Made by a program: the position numbers and the translations under genes. Below the pieces are notes generated by a model. That model did no database searches, was not told the origin of the DNA, and was given only the letters and a program-made list of their open reading frames with translations. A DNA stretch of 64,000 nt from Ampelocalamus luodianensis (taxonomy: Eukaryota > Streptophyta > Magnoliopsida > Poales > Poaceae): assembly GCA_036346255.1 (NCBI GenBank), contig CM070620.1, positions 62,420,522 through 62,484,521 on the forward strand, read 5' to 3'. Below, in pieces: positions 1 through 13,815 of this stretch. Positions within the stretch are counted from its first letter, which is position 1; every line of letters starts with the position of its first letter.

Positions 1-3000
1 TAACACCTCCCAAAGTACTTAGTCAAGAGAGGTTCCATATCCCCTCGTGGTTAGCACGCAATAATTGCTTGGATCAATGGCACAAGTAACTCGGTCCTTA
101 GGGACTTAGGCACCATTCCAATCACACCCAACAGACGCCTAACATACCATTGTGCCCAAGCCAAGATATAATTTTTTTGTTTTCGCTTTTGATTTGCAAA
201 ATGGTAAAACACAAGGGTTGGACATAATGGAATAATAATAGCAATTAGGTGATCAAGATCACCGACTAAGTCGATGATCGCCCAATACTACCGATACTAG
301 GCATGGCTAAGCAATGTTTATCCGAATCTACTAAGTGACAAGAGCTCATCCGCTAACTCTAATCACAAAGAAATAACCTAGGCTCAAGTAGTAGAGGATA
401 ATCATTTACCTACAGATTATGCAACTAGAGGTCTAACTAATCAATTTAACAACAAAATAGCAATGCATGCATAGAAGTTAAACAAAATATTAGACTTTAA
501 AAGTAATGGGATTTATGGGAGATGATCAAATCGCTTGCTCGCTATAGCTGCTCAATTTGTTATGAGGGTCGTTTCTGGTTACCGCAAATATCGAATCCTA
601 AGCTAAAGAGCTAAAACAACCAATAAGACGAGCAACACTTAAACAAAAGAGCAAGCAAAAATTATCCAAATGCGACTAAATTTACACACAAGGTAAAATA
701 CGAATATACCTAGACATAGGAACCGGAAAACCTAAGTTGGATTTGTGGTGCAAAGATATTCTCTAAAAACCTATTTTCTACCATAATTAGCACTGTAGCA
801 AAAATATTTTCTAGAAAGATTTCGGAGCTGAAATTTTTAGGGTGGCTACCTACTGGTGTGGGGATAACCCATATAAAATTTCAGGTCATTTGAAGTTACA
901 ACGAATTAGTTATGATTTTTCTAAGTTCTAAAACTAGGACATCATTTATAACAAAGAGCAAAGACCACTAGCAAACTGGTCCTTCACTAAAGTTCATCCC
1001 TAAAGGAAATTAACAAAATTTAGTTTGCTCTATTTGGACTTACAGAGAACAAGTTATGGATTTTCTAAGTTTTTTACAACATTTTTGGAATATTTAATAA
1101 AGGCTGAAAAGGCTAAATTCGATTCCCAACATTTCTGGTTCTTAACAGGGCCTGGAAACATTTCTAGATTAATCTCTAGCCTAAAAGAAAATTAACACTA
1201 ACAAATCACCCAAAAGGATTTATAATGAAAAAGATATGAATTTCTAAAGTTTTAACGACATTTTTCAAAGAGAAAGATAAAGCTCACCGAGAAATTTATA
1301 TCCCTTAACCGAAAGAAAAGGCGTGGCTCAACGTGGGCCGACAAAGATCCGACGCCCACGCGCAAGACGGCCGACTCAACAGCGACGCTGCACGCCGCCA
1401 CCGCTGGATTTGATTCCAACGTCCAGATCATTGTGACCTTCTGACACCCAATTGCTCGCACAACCCGACCGCTGATCAAGCGAGGAAGGGTCGATTGAGG
1501 AGCCTTCGACACCCAATTGTTCTACCATCCCGCCACGCATCCAATATCGAACGATCGAGGTTGATTGGGCCGCTTATGATTTGAACAGGCTATCGGCAAT
1601 AGGGGCCCACCGTCAACGACGCAAGTCACATGCCGTTTAAACGCACGCGCATTGTGAGGGTTTGAAGATGACGCCCTGTGTCGCCGATCGTGGAAGTGGG
1701 TTTAGACAGCTAATGATTACTAACCCATGATTAACAATGATTATCGCACGAACGCCATTAGTGTGTCCGAACGATATTACGCAAGCACCGCCGCTGGTCC
1801 GACAACAAACCGAGGGCACCTCTCCGCTTGTCGCCGGCGACCCAAGGCACGCGCGGCGGAGCTAAGTGCCAAATGGAACCGCAATAGCATTACGCACCCA
1901 TCGGACCATCCACACCGCCGGCGGTGTCCTGTAATCCGCGCTAGCCGACGATGAGCGGCGCGCACCAAAACGGCCGAAATGCATAATGACCAAAGCTCCG
2001 CAATAAACCATTCCAATGGTGCCCAAGCTTATAGAGGCTACTAGAAGGGTACCGAGCACCGTGGAGCTCTGAGGTGGTCGAGGCGGTTCCGGCGACGAAG
2101 AACGGCGCTGCACCGAAGAAGAAGAAGTGAAGATGACGACTGAGCAACTGTGGTGAGACCGGTCATCACTACACTCCACAATAGCTCATATATGCTTCCC
2201 GAGCAAGGAATTAGAAATGAAGCTTCTTACCGCGGTGAGGAAGAAGGGGGTGCTCACGCCAAAAGAGGAAATCCCCAAAATTGAGCCGCTCCGTGAAAAG
2301 CAACTACAATTGTTAGGGTTTTGCTCCAAGAAGTGAGGGACACAAACCAAGCAAAAGAAGGAAGAAAGCCACCGGAGCACTGGTTGCACCGAGGAGCTCC
2401 CACCAACAATGGCGCCGAAAGGGTTCTGAGATTTGGGCTCAAGCAAGCAAGGAGAGTGCAAGCCGGAGCTCTGGGGGTTTAAAGAAAGCCATCAAGGTCT
2501 TGAGGGGCTTAAGCAGCCGAGGACGAAGGAGTAGCAAGCACATGCCCATGGGTGGACTTCTGGTCCACAAGAATAGCAAGGGTCGCTTGGAGCGACGGAG
2601 TGTAAGAGACGACTTTGGGGAGGAGGAGCTGTGTGCATTTAATGCATGGCAAAGATTTAGCCGCTTAAAGGGCTCAAGGAGGTGACAAGTCACCTCCTCT
2701 CTCCGCCATGGCGCATGTGCACGCACGCCGCGCGGAAGGAGGAAGATGACCAACGACCGGGTGGCCCCACCGGCCGCTGACACAAAGTGGTTTGAGTCCA
2801 AAGTGTTTTAGTGGGTTGAGCCCAACCTCATTAGATGCCGCCACGATGAGATTTGAACGCCACGATGCGATCGCTATTCATAAAGATCGGTTAACCAGAC
2901 GATCTCGCAACGCTGGATCGTAATCCAACGGCCGAGAATCGATGGCAACCGAGTTGTCCGAATGCTTACACGAATGGGAGCCGTCCGATTGAGATCCAAC

Positions 3001-3580
3001 GTCACCGATACGCGCGGCCGAATCGGGCGCGCGCGCGTTAGTTGGTTTTGCCGAGTCCAAGGACTCGAGCCCGAGCCCGACTCGAGTCCAATGAACAAAG
3101 GCAAACCGCTTAGGGTTTGATTTTTAAACCTGAAACTTTGGGGATTTAATTGAGGTATCAAACCAACCCCAAAATTTATGAAATTTTAACTGGAGGTTCC
3201 TGACCTTAGGTTAACCTTTCATAAAATTTTCAGAGATTTTGTGCACTGAAATTTTCTCCGAAATTCCGTAAGGTGATTTCAGAGGTTTGACTAAGGTTTG
3301 ACTTGCTCTAAAATATTTCAAATAATTTCCAAAAATTATGAAATAACTCAGAGGTGTTACTAAACAACCCTAGAACCCTGTGAAAATTATTACCAAGGGT
3401 TTGACACTGATTTCACCTGAAGGTTTTGACTTCAGATAAATGAGGATTTTGATTTTGAATTTCCCAAAATTCCTTTACAAGAATTTCGTAAAAGTTTCAA
3501 GAGCAAGAGGATGAAGGAAAAGTTTTAATTTACCCTCATTTTATTACATTTGAAACACAAGCCAAAATGGGGATGTTACA
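1..3580 (-). repeat. TEK-A 3' LTR, truncated by window start
   Basis: This stretch aligns throughout with 9712-13287, starting in the same sequence (TAACACCTCCCAAAGTACTT) and ending at the same GATGTTACA boundary. About 1.05 kb of the LTR is missing to the left. Between 1300 and 3100 the two copies differ by many one- to four-base indels, mostly at CNG trinucleotides. The AT-rich flanks are almost identical. Open reading frames here are LTR sequence, not genes. Confidence 0.9.
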
Positions 3581-3589
3581 AACCTCCTC

Positions 3590-6500
3590 TTACAAAAATC
3601 TCGTCCCGAGATTTGGTTCACTTAAAAGAAAGAGGGGTAGTCCGCACGAAGACGGTCTTCTCGCTCCCAAGTAGCCTCATCTCGTAATGGTTTGACCATC
3701 GAACTTTGAGGAACTTGATGGTCTTGTTCCTCGTTTCGCCACTTCTTCGAGGATGCGAACAGGTGCTCGCGATAGGTCAAATCTTCCCGAACATCAAGAG
3801 TTTCCAACGGAGTTTCTGCTGGAACACTGAGGCACTTCTTTAGCCGGGACACATGGAACACATCATGTACCCCGCAAGTGCAAGCAGTAACTCCAACTTG
3901 TAGGCAACGGCTCCTTCTTCTCGATAACACTGTATGGACCGACATACCGAGGAGCCAATTTGCCCTTGACACCAAAACGCCGTGACCCTTCGAGGAGAAA
4001 CCTTGAGATAAACGGTCATTGGGCTCAAAGCTCAACTCACGACGACGGCGATCCGCATAGCTCTTTGCTCCGGATTGAGCCGTGCGTAGCGATCACGAAT
4101 GAGTCGACTTGACCTCGGCTCATTAATCGAGTCCGCCAAAGAAAGGTCTTTCACCGCCTCGCACCAGCCCAACGGGTTCTACACTTTTTCCCGTATAAGG
4201 CCTCAAATGGTGCCATGCCGAGACCGCTTGAAACCGTTGTTATAAGAAAATCCCGCGAATGGCAAGCGCTTCTCCCAATGCTTCCCATAGGAAAGGACAC
4301 AAGTCGCAAAGATGTCCTCCAAAACTCGTTGACCCTCTCTGCCCACCATCCGCTTGGGGGTGATACGTGGCCGAAAGAAAGACGAGTTCCCATAGCTTCT
4401 GCAAGCTATGCCGAACCGGGAAGTGAAGATGGAACCACGATCGAAATGATCGTCTTCGCACCCCATGCAAGCTCACTATCTCGGCGATAGAGCCCGCAAG
4501 GTGACCGCACGTAATCTTGGTCTTGACCGGAAGAAAGTGCGCCACTTTTGTCAACCGGTCAATGATAACCCAAATGGCATCATTGCCCGCGGTGACTGGG
4601 TAGGCCGTGATAAAATCCATCCCGACCGAATCCCACTTCCACTCCGAATGGGCAAGGGCCGGCAATCCACCGGGCGCCGATGCTCGGCCTTGACACGACG
4701 GCACACGCCGCATTCTAAGAACGAACCTTGCGATTTCCTCTTCATCCGGTCCACCAAAATCTCTCGCGAGATCATGATACATCTTTGTGGCCCCGGATGA
4801 ATGGACAGGAGAATCGTGGCTTCATGAGGATCAAATCCCGCAACTCCTTGTCCTTTGGAACCACGAGGCGCGTTCGAACCTCACAATACCAAGCTCATCT
4901 ACAGAGAAGCACTTGGTCGTTCCATTCTCGACATTTTCCCGATGTGGTTCACTCCAACATCTCGATCACGAGCGACGTGATACGATCCACCAAGGTTGGC
5001 TGTACAACCAAGGCAGCGAGGGAACCATGCTCAACCAAACCCAAGTTGAGACGCTGAAACTCCTCTAGAAGAGGGGGCTGATGCTCCTGACGCAACAATG
5101 CATTGCAATGTGTTTTGCGACTAAGCGCATCCGCAACGACATTGGCCTTGCCCTGATGGTAGTGAATACCATGTCATAGTCCTGATCAACTCCAACCATC
5201 TCCTTTGCCCGAGGTTCGGGATCTGGTTGGGTGAACAAGTACCTTAAGCTTTTGTGATCCGAATACACTTCACAACGACACCGATTAGGTAATGTCGCCA
5301 AATCTTAAGTGCATGAATCACAGCGGCCAACTCCAAGTCATGGGTAGGATAGTTAAGTTCATGAGGTCTCAATTGCCTTGATGCATAGGCCACTACCTTG
5401 CCTTCTTGCATAAGGACACAACCGAGGCCTCGACGAGAAGCGCCACAAAGATATCGAATCGCGATCGACATCGGGAGAACAAGAACGGAGCGTGGTCAAT
5501 CGCTTCTTAAGCGCTTGAAACTTTCTCGCAATCAGCGACCACGAGAACTTCTTGTCCTTCTTGAGCAACTCACATCGGCTTTGCTATCTTGGAGAAGTTC
5601 TCGATAAAGCGACGATAATATCCCGCTAAACCAAGAAACTCCGAACCGGTGACCAAGTAGGTCGACTCGTGAAAGCACATCGATCTTGCTAGGATCCACG
5701 CCTACGCCTCCCGCCGAAAGAATATGGCCTAAGAAGGCTACTTCCTTCAACCGTAACGCGCACTTGTCGAACTTCGCGATAACTTGTGCTCGCGGCTTGC
5801 CCAACACAAGCTTCAAATGCTCTGTGTTCCTCATCGCTCTTGGAGTAGATAAGAATATCATCGATGAAGACCACAACGAACCTATCCAAATACTCCATGA
5901 ACACCGAATTCATGAGGTTCATGAACAAGGTCAGCATTGGTCAAGCCGAAAGACATGACGGTATACTCGCAAGCCATAACGAGTAGAAAAGCCGCCTTTG
6001 GAATATCCTCGTGTCGAATCCGAACTCGTGATATCCCACTCTCGATCAATCTTGGAGAAAACTCGAGCTCCAGCTAATTGATCAAGAGATCGCCGATACG
6101 GGCAAGGGGTACTTGTTCTTTACCGCTACTTCATTAAGTGGACGGTAATCAACGCACATGCGCAGCTGCCTTGTCCTTTTTCGACAAAGATTGCCGAGCA
6201 TCCCCAAGGAGATGAGCTAGGCGGATGAAACCCTTCTCTGAAGCTCACCCACCGCTTCTTCAACTCCACCAACTCAATTGGGTCCATCCTAAGGCCTCTT
6301 TGAAATCGGGCGTACCGGAACCAACTCAATGACAAACTCGAGGTCTCGAATCGTGGCATCCCCGAAGGTCATCGGGAAGACATCAATAAAGTCACATACC
6401 ACCGACTTCACTAATATCTAGAGCCGGCTTCGCCAAGCCGCCAAGAGATGCGGATCCCGCAGCCTTCGCTAAAAGCTTAACTCGCCGCGTAAGGATCGTG

Positions 6501-7896
6501 AGGTAGATGAGCCTCCTAGCGCAATCAATTTGTCCCATGTGCCGAGACAACCAATCCATGCCTAGATTACATCTAAGCTTGCCGATCAAGGAGGATAAGG
6601 TTTGCCAAGAATCCTACCCTTCTATCTCAACAGGACATCCCTACACTCGCACTCGGCTCTCAACTCCGAACCGAGAGCGAATGAGCAGCGGGACCAACAA
6701 TGGAGTAAAAGAAGACCTCCCACAAGCAGAGAAAAGACTCGTAAACAAAAGAATGAGATGCGCTCAATCAAATAAAATCTGAAAGTGGAAAGAGTTAACC
6801 GAAATGGTACCCAACACGACGCCGGTGCCTCCCGTGCCTCCTCCGCGGAGATGAGGTTGACACGCCACTACCCACGCCTGGGTAGCGGGACAACCTTCCG
6901 ATCCGAGAAGAACCACCTCCCCGCCGCGCCCTCCATTAGGACGAGGGGCCGCCCACCTGTTAGGGCAACTATTGGCATAATGCCCTTCGTTGCACTAAAG
7001 CAGTGACCCCCGGCCGGATTGCGGGGCCACTCGCTGTTCGCAGCGCACGTGGATCGGGCACGGCCGCGAGGGCGAGGAATCGTGCCGCGGCCTCGGTGGT
7101 AGGGAAGCCACGAACGGACCCGAGTAGGCCCGACACGAGGACGAGAGAGGCCGGCTGCGCACGGGCCGGGCCTCCCACTTGCGCTGCGGGACTCGCCGCC
7201 TTGGCCTTGTGCTCAGCAACAATGGCCTTGTCTACCAAGGCCCGAAGTCGCAAAGTCCACAATGGAGAGCCTGTCTTGCTCCTCGCACAAGCCTCCATGA
7301 ACTTCTCCCGCTTGGCCTCATGGTGGCCACCTCGGATGGAGCATAACGAGCCAAGTGGTTGAACTCGCATGCAGATACTCCATCACCGACTTACGCCCTT
7401 GCTTGAGCGCGAAACTCCTTCTTCTTCACTTCATCAAGCCGGCAGGATGTGAGCTCGACTAACGCCGTCCGAACTCATCCCAAGAGACAGCAGGTGGCCG
7501 CGGGCTGCATGGCCAAGAAGTTCTCCCACCAGAGAGTGCCGCTCGCACTGATGGGAGGCAAAGAGTGCCTTGTCTGGTCCAGCATCGAGCGACGCCGAGC
7601 TTACGCCAACCCGACGCAGCCGACCATCTGCGTCCAATGGGTCCTCAGACCTGGAGAACGTGGGGGGTTGAGTGCGAAGAAACTCAGCAAGGCCCCCACG
7701 AGACTGATGTCCGCCCCCCTGGCCGGATCCTGAGGCACCGGAAAGGGCGGAGGTGTTGCGCGCACAACATCCAGCAGACCTCCGCCCTCCGAACGTTGCG
7801 CCTATCTCAAGAAGGACTCACCATGGTCGGAGGAGGCGGAAGCTCCTCATCCAAACCAGGCTGCTGACCACGGCCGCTACGAGTACCTCCAGCCAT
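3590..7896 (-). pseudogene. gag-pol: TEK-A gag-pol polyprotein, frameshifted
   Basis: Encodes the structural and replication proteins of the retrotransposon. The start at 7896 opens with MAGGTRSGRG, shared with TEK-F. Gag runs to about 6970. Reverse transcriptase lies at about 5530-6360 and contains the catalytic box FIDD at 5857-5868 (minus strand). RNase H (LGCVLMQEGKVVAYASRQLR, THDLELAA) is at about 5250-5440. Integrase is at about 4200-4900 (WKWDSVGMDFIT; HPQADGG). The C-terminal chromodomain-like tail, ending EATWEREDRLRADYPSFF, is near 3620, and a TAA at 3590-3592 closes the frame just before the polypurine tract. Many frameshifts break the frame. Several coincide with CNG sites where related copies differ, so sequencing error is a serious alternative to true decay. 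Confidence 0.85.
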
Positions 7897-8657
7897 CCTG
7901 CTTTAAGAAACTTAGGTTAGAAACCAAAGCACCAACATTAGAAGTTGATGAAAGCGAAAAGCTAACGATTAGGGAATGAGACATCACCCTAACCGAAAGC
8001 CAAAAACAGCAAGTAACAACTTTAAATGTTTCCAAAGAAGCTCCAAAACAGCAAGGAAACTCCAAACCAAGCTCAACTTCTCAATGCCACTAACCCGTAT
8101 TGAATGAACGAGTAATAGTGTGAGAAGATAGAAATTCCAGCTCACTACAACCAGCCTAACACTACTCAAGAACAAGGTTAAGGCGATAAAATAACGTTAC
8201 ATACTTAGCTAACTAGTATCACATCTTACCCTTTTATTCCCACAAGTTTTACTTGATTAACCTCTCATTTTCTACCCTCGTTAGAACTCTCGAGCTTGCT
8301 GTCCGGAACCGAATGATCGCTGTCCGATTTTGCATCCAAGCCTCCTAATTGAAATCTTCAACTCGGAAGCTTCAAAACCTTGTAGAGGGCGGCTAACACT
8401 TCAATTTGCCAAGCTCATTGGTCCCAAAACCCAATTAATCGATAATGACTATCTTTTGAGAGAAGGAAAGGGAAAACACTTTTAAAACTCAAATTAGAGC
8501 AAGACGAGAGAAGAAAGCTAAGATAGGTAAGGAATAAAATCCGAGAACTTACTTAAGCTTTCACAAATCATTTGACCCTTTGAAAATAAGGTTTGCAAAA
8601 TATCCTAAGGACGACCAAGCTTGGGTTATTACGGTCGGAATGGCTCGATACCAACTT
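7897..8657 (-). other. TEK-A untranslated leader between primer-binding site and gag
   Basis: No gene is seen in this 761 bp. It corresponds to 48625-49391 of TEK-F on the opposite strand and includes the shared run of pyrimidine-rich and AT-rich leader sequence. It would form the 5' untranslated part of the genomic transcript after the LTR. Confidence 0.7.
8643..8653 (-). promoter_or_regulatory. TEK-A primer-binding site (initiator Met-tRNA type, imperfect)
   Basis: Plus-strand GCTCGATACCA is the complement of a TGGTATC...GAGC primer-binding site, four bases inside the LTR boundary. TEK-B and TEK-F have GCTCTGATACCA here. The two-base difference falls in a CTG triplet, matching the error pattern seen elsewhere. 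Confidence 0.75.
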
Positions 8658-11600
8658 TGTGAGGACCCGGTTTATTCGGCTTGTACTGCTTAACCATCCA
8701 CTTGGTCTTAACAAGACAAATCAAATAAACTAAGCCTCTAGATATGTATACTTCCCTAAATGCAGATACACACCCGCTACAAAATCATGCATCAATTCCA
8801 TTCATACACATAGAGCCAAGCAAAAGCAACAACTCGAAAGACATAGATAATATAAAGAGAGTTATTACAAAAAGAGAGGCCGACTGCCAAAATTCATAAA
8901 GATAAGCAAATACACAATGAAGCAAAATGGCCATAAGATGGCGATGAACAAAGCCAATCGGTGTGCCTTTACCCACAAGGCAACCAACCGACCGCCAAGC
9001 TAATCGTCCCAACAACACAAGAACACACTCACAAAAGTGAGGCCCTTGGGCTCACCTTCTTCCTCCGCAACAATTAATATTAAGCAAAGCGGATGAGTAC
9101 AAAACTTGTTTTTGTACTGCAAGACTGACGTGTGAGATAATGTAACTATAATTAACTACATGCAAGCTTTATTTAAGTGGATGAGGCTTTGGACTTCTTT
9201 TCAAAGATAAAGCAAGTTTTCATTTACAATAAGGTAATAGATTCAAAGCAAGTTTGCAATTAACTTTTATTGTTCAAATAAAAGAGAGACAAAGAATAAC
9301 ATAGATAGAGAACAACACCAACCTAGAAGTGACTAACCCTAGTCACCACAACAATAGCATGAAGTACCCTTCATACCACCCCGCAAGTTTCGCTTTTTAA
9401 AAGGTTGTAGTCTAGTTCTTGTGGGAAATAACCAAGCGTGTCCATAACCTAGACGAGGCTATTCGAATAGTTTTAACCTCGCAGGGGTGTACCAATGTAC
9501 CCACACGATAGACCGCCTTTCCACCACCCACGGTTAGCACACTTCCTTTGGTATGTGCATGGCTAAGTCTAACAAGACGCTTTCCAATGGACGATGCTAA
9601 TTAAGAGCCGCAACCCACGGAGAAAGACACATTAGACAAACCCTAACCGGTCCGCCAATGCTCCTCCAAACACCACACACAAGAACACACCCACCAACCA
9701 GCTCATAATTAACACCTCCCAAAGTACTTAGTCAAGAGAGGTTCCATATCCCCTCGTGTGGTTAGCACGCACAATTGCTTGGATCAATGGCACAAGTAAC
9801 TCGGTCCTTAGGGACTTAGGCACCATTCCAATCACACCCAACAGACGCCTAACATACCATTGTGCCCAAGCCAAGATATAATTTTTTTGTTTTCGCTTTT
9901 GATTTGCAAAATGGTAAAACACAAGGGTTGGACATAATGGAATAATAATAGCAATTGTGTGATCAAGATCACCGACTAAGTCGATGATCGCCCAATACTA
10001 CCGATACTAGGCATGGCTAAGCAATGTTTATCCGAATCTACTAAGTGACAAGAGCTCATCCGCGAACTCTAATCACAAAGAAATAACCTAGGCTCAAGTA
10101 GTAGAGGATAATCATTTACCTACTGATTATGCAACTAGAGGTCTAACTAATCAATTTAACAACAAAATAGCAATGCATACATAGAAGTTAAACAAAATAT
10201 TAGACTTTAAAAGTAATGGGATTTATGGGAGATGATCAAACTGCTTGTTCGCTTGCGCTGCTCAATTTGTTATGAGGGTCGCTCTCGGGTTACCGCAAAT
10301 ATCGAATCCTAAGCGAAAGAGCAAAACAACCAATAAGACGAGCAACACTTAAACAAAAGAGCAAGCAAAAATTTATCCAAATGCGACGAAATTTACACAC
10401 AAGGTAAAATACGAATATACCTAGACATAGGAACTGGAAAACCTAAGTTGGATTTGTGGTGCAAAAGATATTCTCTAAAAACCTATTTTCTACCATAATT
10501 AGCACTGTAGCAAAAATATTTTCTAGAAAGATTTCGGAGCTGAAATTTTTAGGTGGCTACCTACTGGTGTGGGGATAACCCATATAAAATTTCAGGTCAT
10601 TTGAAGTTACAACGAATTAGTTATGATTTTTCTAAGTTCTAAAACTAGGACATCATTTATAACAAGAGCAAAGACCACTAGCAAACTGGTCCTTCACTAA
10701 AGTTCATCCCTAAAGGAAATTAACAAAATTTAGTTTGCTATATTTGGACTTACAGAGAACAAGTTATGGATTTTCTAAGTTTTTACAACATTTTGGAATA
10801 TTTAATAAAGGTGAAAAGGCTAAATTCGATTCCCAACATTTTCGGTTCTTAACAGTACTCTGAAACATTTCTAGATTAATCTCTAGCCTAAAAGAAAATT
10901 AACACTAATCAAATCACCCAAAAGGATTTATAATGAAAAGATATGAATTTCTAAAGTTTTAACGACATTTTTCAAGAGAAAGATAAAGCTCACCGAGAAA
11001 TTTATATCCCTTAACCGAAAGAAAAGGCGTGGCTCAACGTGGGCGCCGACAAAGATCCGACGCCCACGCGCACGCCGACTCAACAAAGACGCTGCGCACC
11101 GCTGGATTTGATTCCAACGGTCCGGATCATTGTGACCTTCGGACACCCAATTGCTCGCACAACCCGGACCGTTGATCAAGCGAGGAAGGGTCGATTGAGG
11201 AGCCGGGCACCCAATTGCTCCTACGATCCCGCCACGATCCAATATCGAACGACTGAGGTTGATTGGGCCGTTTATGATTTGAACAGGGCTACTGACAATA
11301 GGGGCCCACTCGTCAGCGACGCAAGTCACATGCCGGGTTTAAACGCACGCGCACAGGGAGGGTTTGAAGATGACGCCCACAGGTCAGCGACCGTGGAGGT
11401 GGGTTTAGGACAGCTAATGATTACTAACCCATGATTAACAATGATTATCGCATGAACGCCATTAGTGTGTCCGAACGATATTACAAGCACCGCCGCTGTC
11501 CGACAACAAACCGAGGGCACCCTCCGGCTTGTCGCCGGCGACCCAAGGCACGGCGGCGGGAGCTAAGTGCCAAAATGGAACCGCAATAGCATTACGCACC

Positions 11601-13287
11601 CATCGGGACCATCCACACCGTCGGCGGTGTCCCAGAACGGCGGCTAGCCGACGATGAGCGGCGGCGACCAAAACGGCCGAAATGCATAATGACCAAAAGC
11701 TCCGCAATAAACCATTCCAGCGGGTGCCCAAGCTTATAGAGGCTACTAGAAGGGTACCTGAGCACTGGTGGAGCTCGGAGGTGGTCGAGGCGGTTCCGGC
11801 GACGAAGAACGGCGTCGGCACCGAAGAAGAAGAAGTGAAGATGACGACTGAGCAAACTGTGGTGAGACCGGTCATCACTACAGCTCCACAATAGCTCATA
11901 TATGCTTCCTGAGCAAGGAATTAGAAATGAAGCTTCTTACCATGGTGAGGAAGAAGGGGTGCTCACGGCCAAAAGAGGAAATCCCCAAAATTGAGCTGCT
12001 CCCGTGAAAAGCAACTACAATTGTTAGGGTTTTGCTCAAGAAGTGAGGGACACAAACCGAAGCAAAAGAAGGAAGAAAAGCCACTGGAGCACGGTTGCAC
12101 CGAGGAGCTCCTACCAACAATGGCGCTAAAGGGTTCTCGAGATTTGGGCTCAAGCAAGCAAGGAGAGTGCCGGAGCTCAAGGGGGTTTAAAGAAAGCTAC
12201 GAAGGTCTTGAGGGGCTTAAGTAGCCGAGGGACGAAGGAGTAGCAAGCACATGCCCATGGGTGGACTTGGTCCACAAGATGCGCGGTCGCTTGGAGCGAC
12301 GGAGGGTAAGAGACGACTTTGGGGAGGAGGAGCGGTGTGCATTTAATGCATGGCAGCATTTAGCCGCTTAAAGGGCTCAAGGAGGTGACAAGTCACCTCT
12401 CTCTCGCCATGGCGCATGTGCACGCATGCCGCGCGGAAGGAGGAAGATGACCACGACCGGTGGCCCCACCCGCCGCTGACACAAAGTGGTTTGAGTCCAA
12501 AGTGTTTTAGTGGGTTGAGCCCAACCTCATTAGATGTCGCCGCGGATGAGATTTGAACGCCACGATGCGATCGCTATTCATAAAGACTCGGTTAACCTAA
12601 GACGATCTCGCAACGGTTGGATCGTAATCCAACCACTGAGAATCGATGGCAACCGAGTTGTCCGAATGCTTACACGAATGGGAGCCGTCCGATTGAGATC
12701 CAACGCCGACATAAGCGCGGCCGAATCAAGCGCGCGCCGTTAGTTGGCTCGGTCGAGTCCAGTGACTCGAGCCCGAGCCTGACTCGAGTCCAATGAACAG
12801 TGCAAACCAGTTAGGGTTTGATTTTTAAACCTGAAACTTTGGGGATTTAATTGAGGTATCAAACCAACCCCAAAATTTATGAAATTTTAACTGGAGGTTC
12901 CTGACCTTAGGGTTAACCTTTCATAAAATTTTCAGAGATTTTTGTGCACTGAAATTTTCTCCAGAAATTCCAGAAGGTGATTTCAGAGGTTTGACCAAGG
13001 TTTGACTTGCCTCTAAAATATTTCAAATAATTTCCAAAAATTATGAAATAACTCAGAGGTGTTACCAAACAACCCTAGAACCCAGGAAAAATTATTACCA
13101 AGGGTTTGACACCAGATTTCACCCAGAAGGTTTTGACTTCAGATAAATGAGGATTTTGATTTTGAATTTCCCAAAATTCCTTTACAAGAATTTCAGAAAA
13201 GTTTCAAGAGCAAGAGGATGAAGGAAAAGTTTTAATTTACCCTCATTTTATTACATTTGAAACACAAGCCAAAATGGGGATGTTACA
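8658..13287 (-). repeat. TEK-A 5' LTR (4630 bp)
   Basis: Begins TGTGAGGACC and ends GATGTTACA on the plus strand, which is the reverse complement of a TGTAACATCCCC...GGTCCTCACA LTR. It matches 1-3580 and, in reverse orientation, parts of TEK-C and both LTRs of TEK-F. LTRs of 4-5 kb are typical of the Tekay/Del lineage. It contains no gene. The GC-richer core (about 11030-12780) holds many degenerate copies of a GGACCGTTGGAT-like motif. Confidence 0.9.
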
Positions 13288-13806
13288 GTTGGGTTCGGGC
13301 CCGAGGAACAGTACTTTTAGAATTTGATTTAAAAGACAGAGAAGGTTTGGGGAATTTTTAGAGGTAGCTCCTGAGCTCCAAAAATTCCGAAATTTTTATG
13401 GCAGCTACTAGGGACAGAGGACAACCTTGTATAATTTTTCCAGAACTTTTTATACACTGCATTGTTCTAGAGAAAATTCACAAGCTGCTGTACAGGAGTT
13501 TGACCAGATTTCAAACAGAGTTGACTTGGCCATTTGAAATAGCAAACAAAATCTAAAAATTGTGAAATAATTCAGGAGGTAGACAGGATGATCAAGATGA
13601 CAGGAAAAATATTCCTAGGGATGATCACAAGTTTGAAGGCTAAGAATGTCTGACAACAATTTCCATTCACAAGAATTTAATTCTAGAAAATGGAAATTGC
13701 TAGGAAAATGTAGAAACTTTCAAATGATTTGAAGAGGCAACAAAAGTTTTTATTTCTCCTCAAAATTTTACATTTGAAATACAAACCCTAAGTTAGGGTT
13801 GTTACA
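13288..13806 (-). repeat. TEK-B 3' LTR remnant
   Basis: Aligned with 22152-22667, this piece is almost identical apart from single-base losses, for example TTCCGAAATT here against TTCCAGAAATT at 22241-22251, and TGTCTGACAA against TGTGCTGACAA. These differences are again at CAG or CTG. Confidence 0.9.
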
Positions 13807-13815
13807 AATCTCCCC

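Larger units (their letters stand above)
1..13287 (-). mobile_element. TEK-A: Tekay/Del-like Ty3/gypsy chromovirus, nearly complete, left end outside window
   Basis: The element reads on the minus strand. A partial 3' LTR (1-3580) is followed by a 5077 bp internal region (3581-8657) and a 5' LTR of 4630 bp (8658-13287). The LTR ends, read on the minus strand, are TGTAACATCCCC and GGTCCTCACA, so they have the usual TG...CA form. The internal region carries gag, protease, reverse transcriptase, RNase H, integrase and a chromodomain-like tail in that order. The right target duplication should be GTTGG (13288-13292); its left partner lies outside the window. The right LTR ends inside an LTR of TEK-B, so TEK-A is the younger insertion. 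The lineage call rests on gag and chromodomain sequence and on the very long LTRs. Confidence 0.88.
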
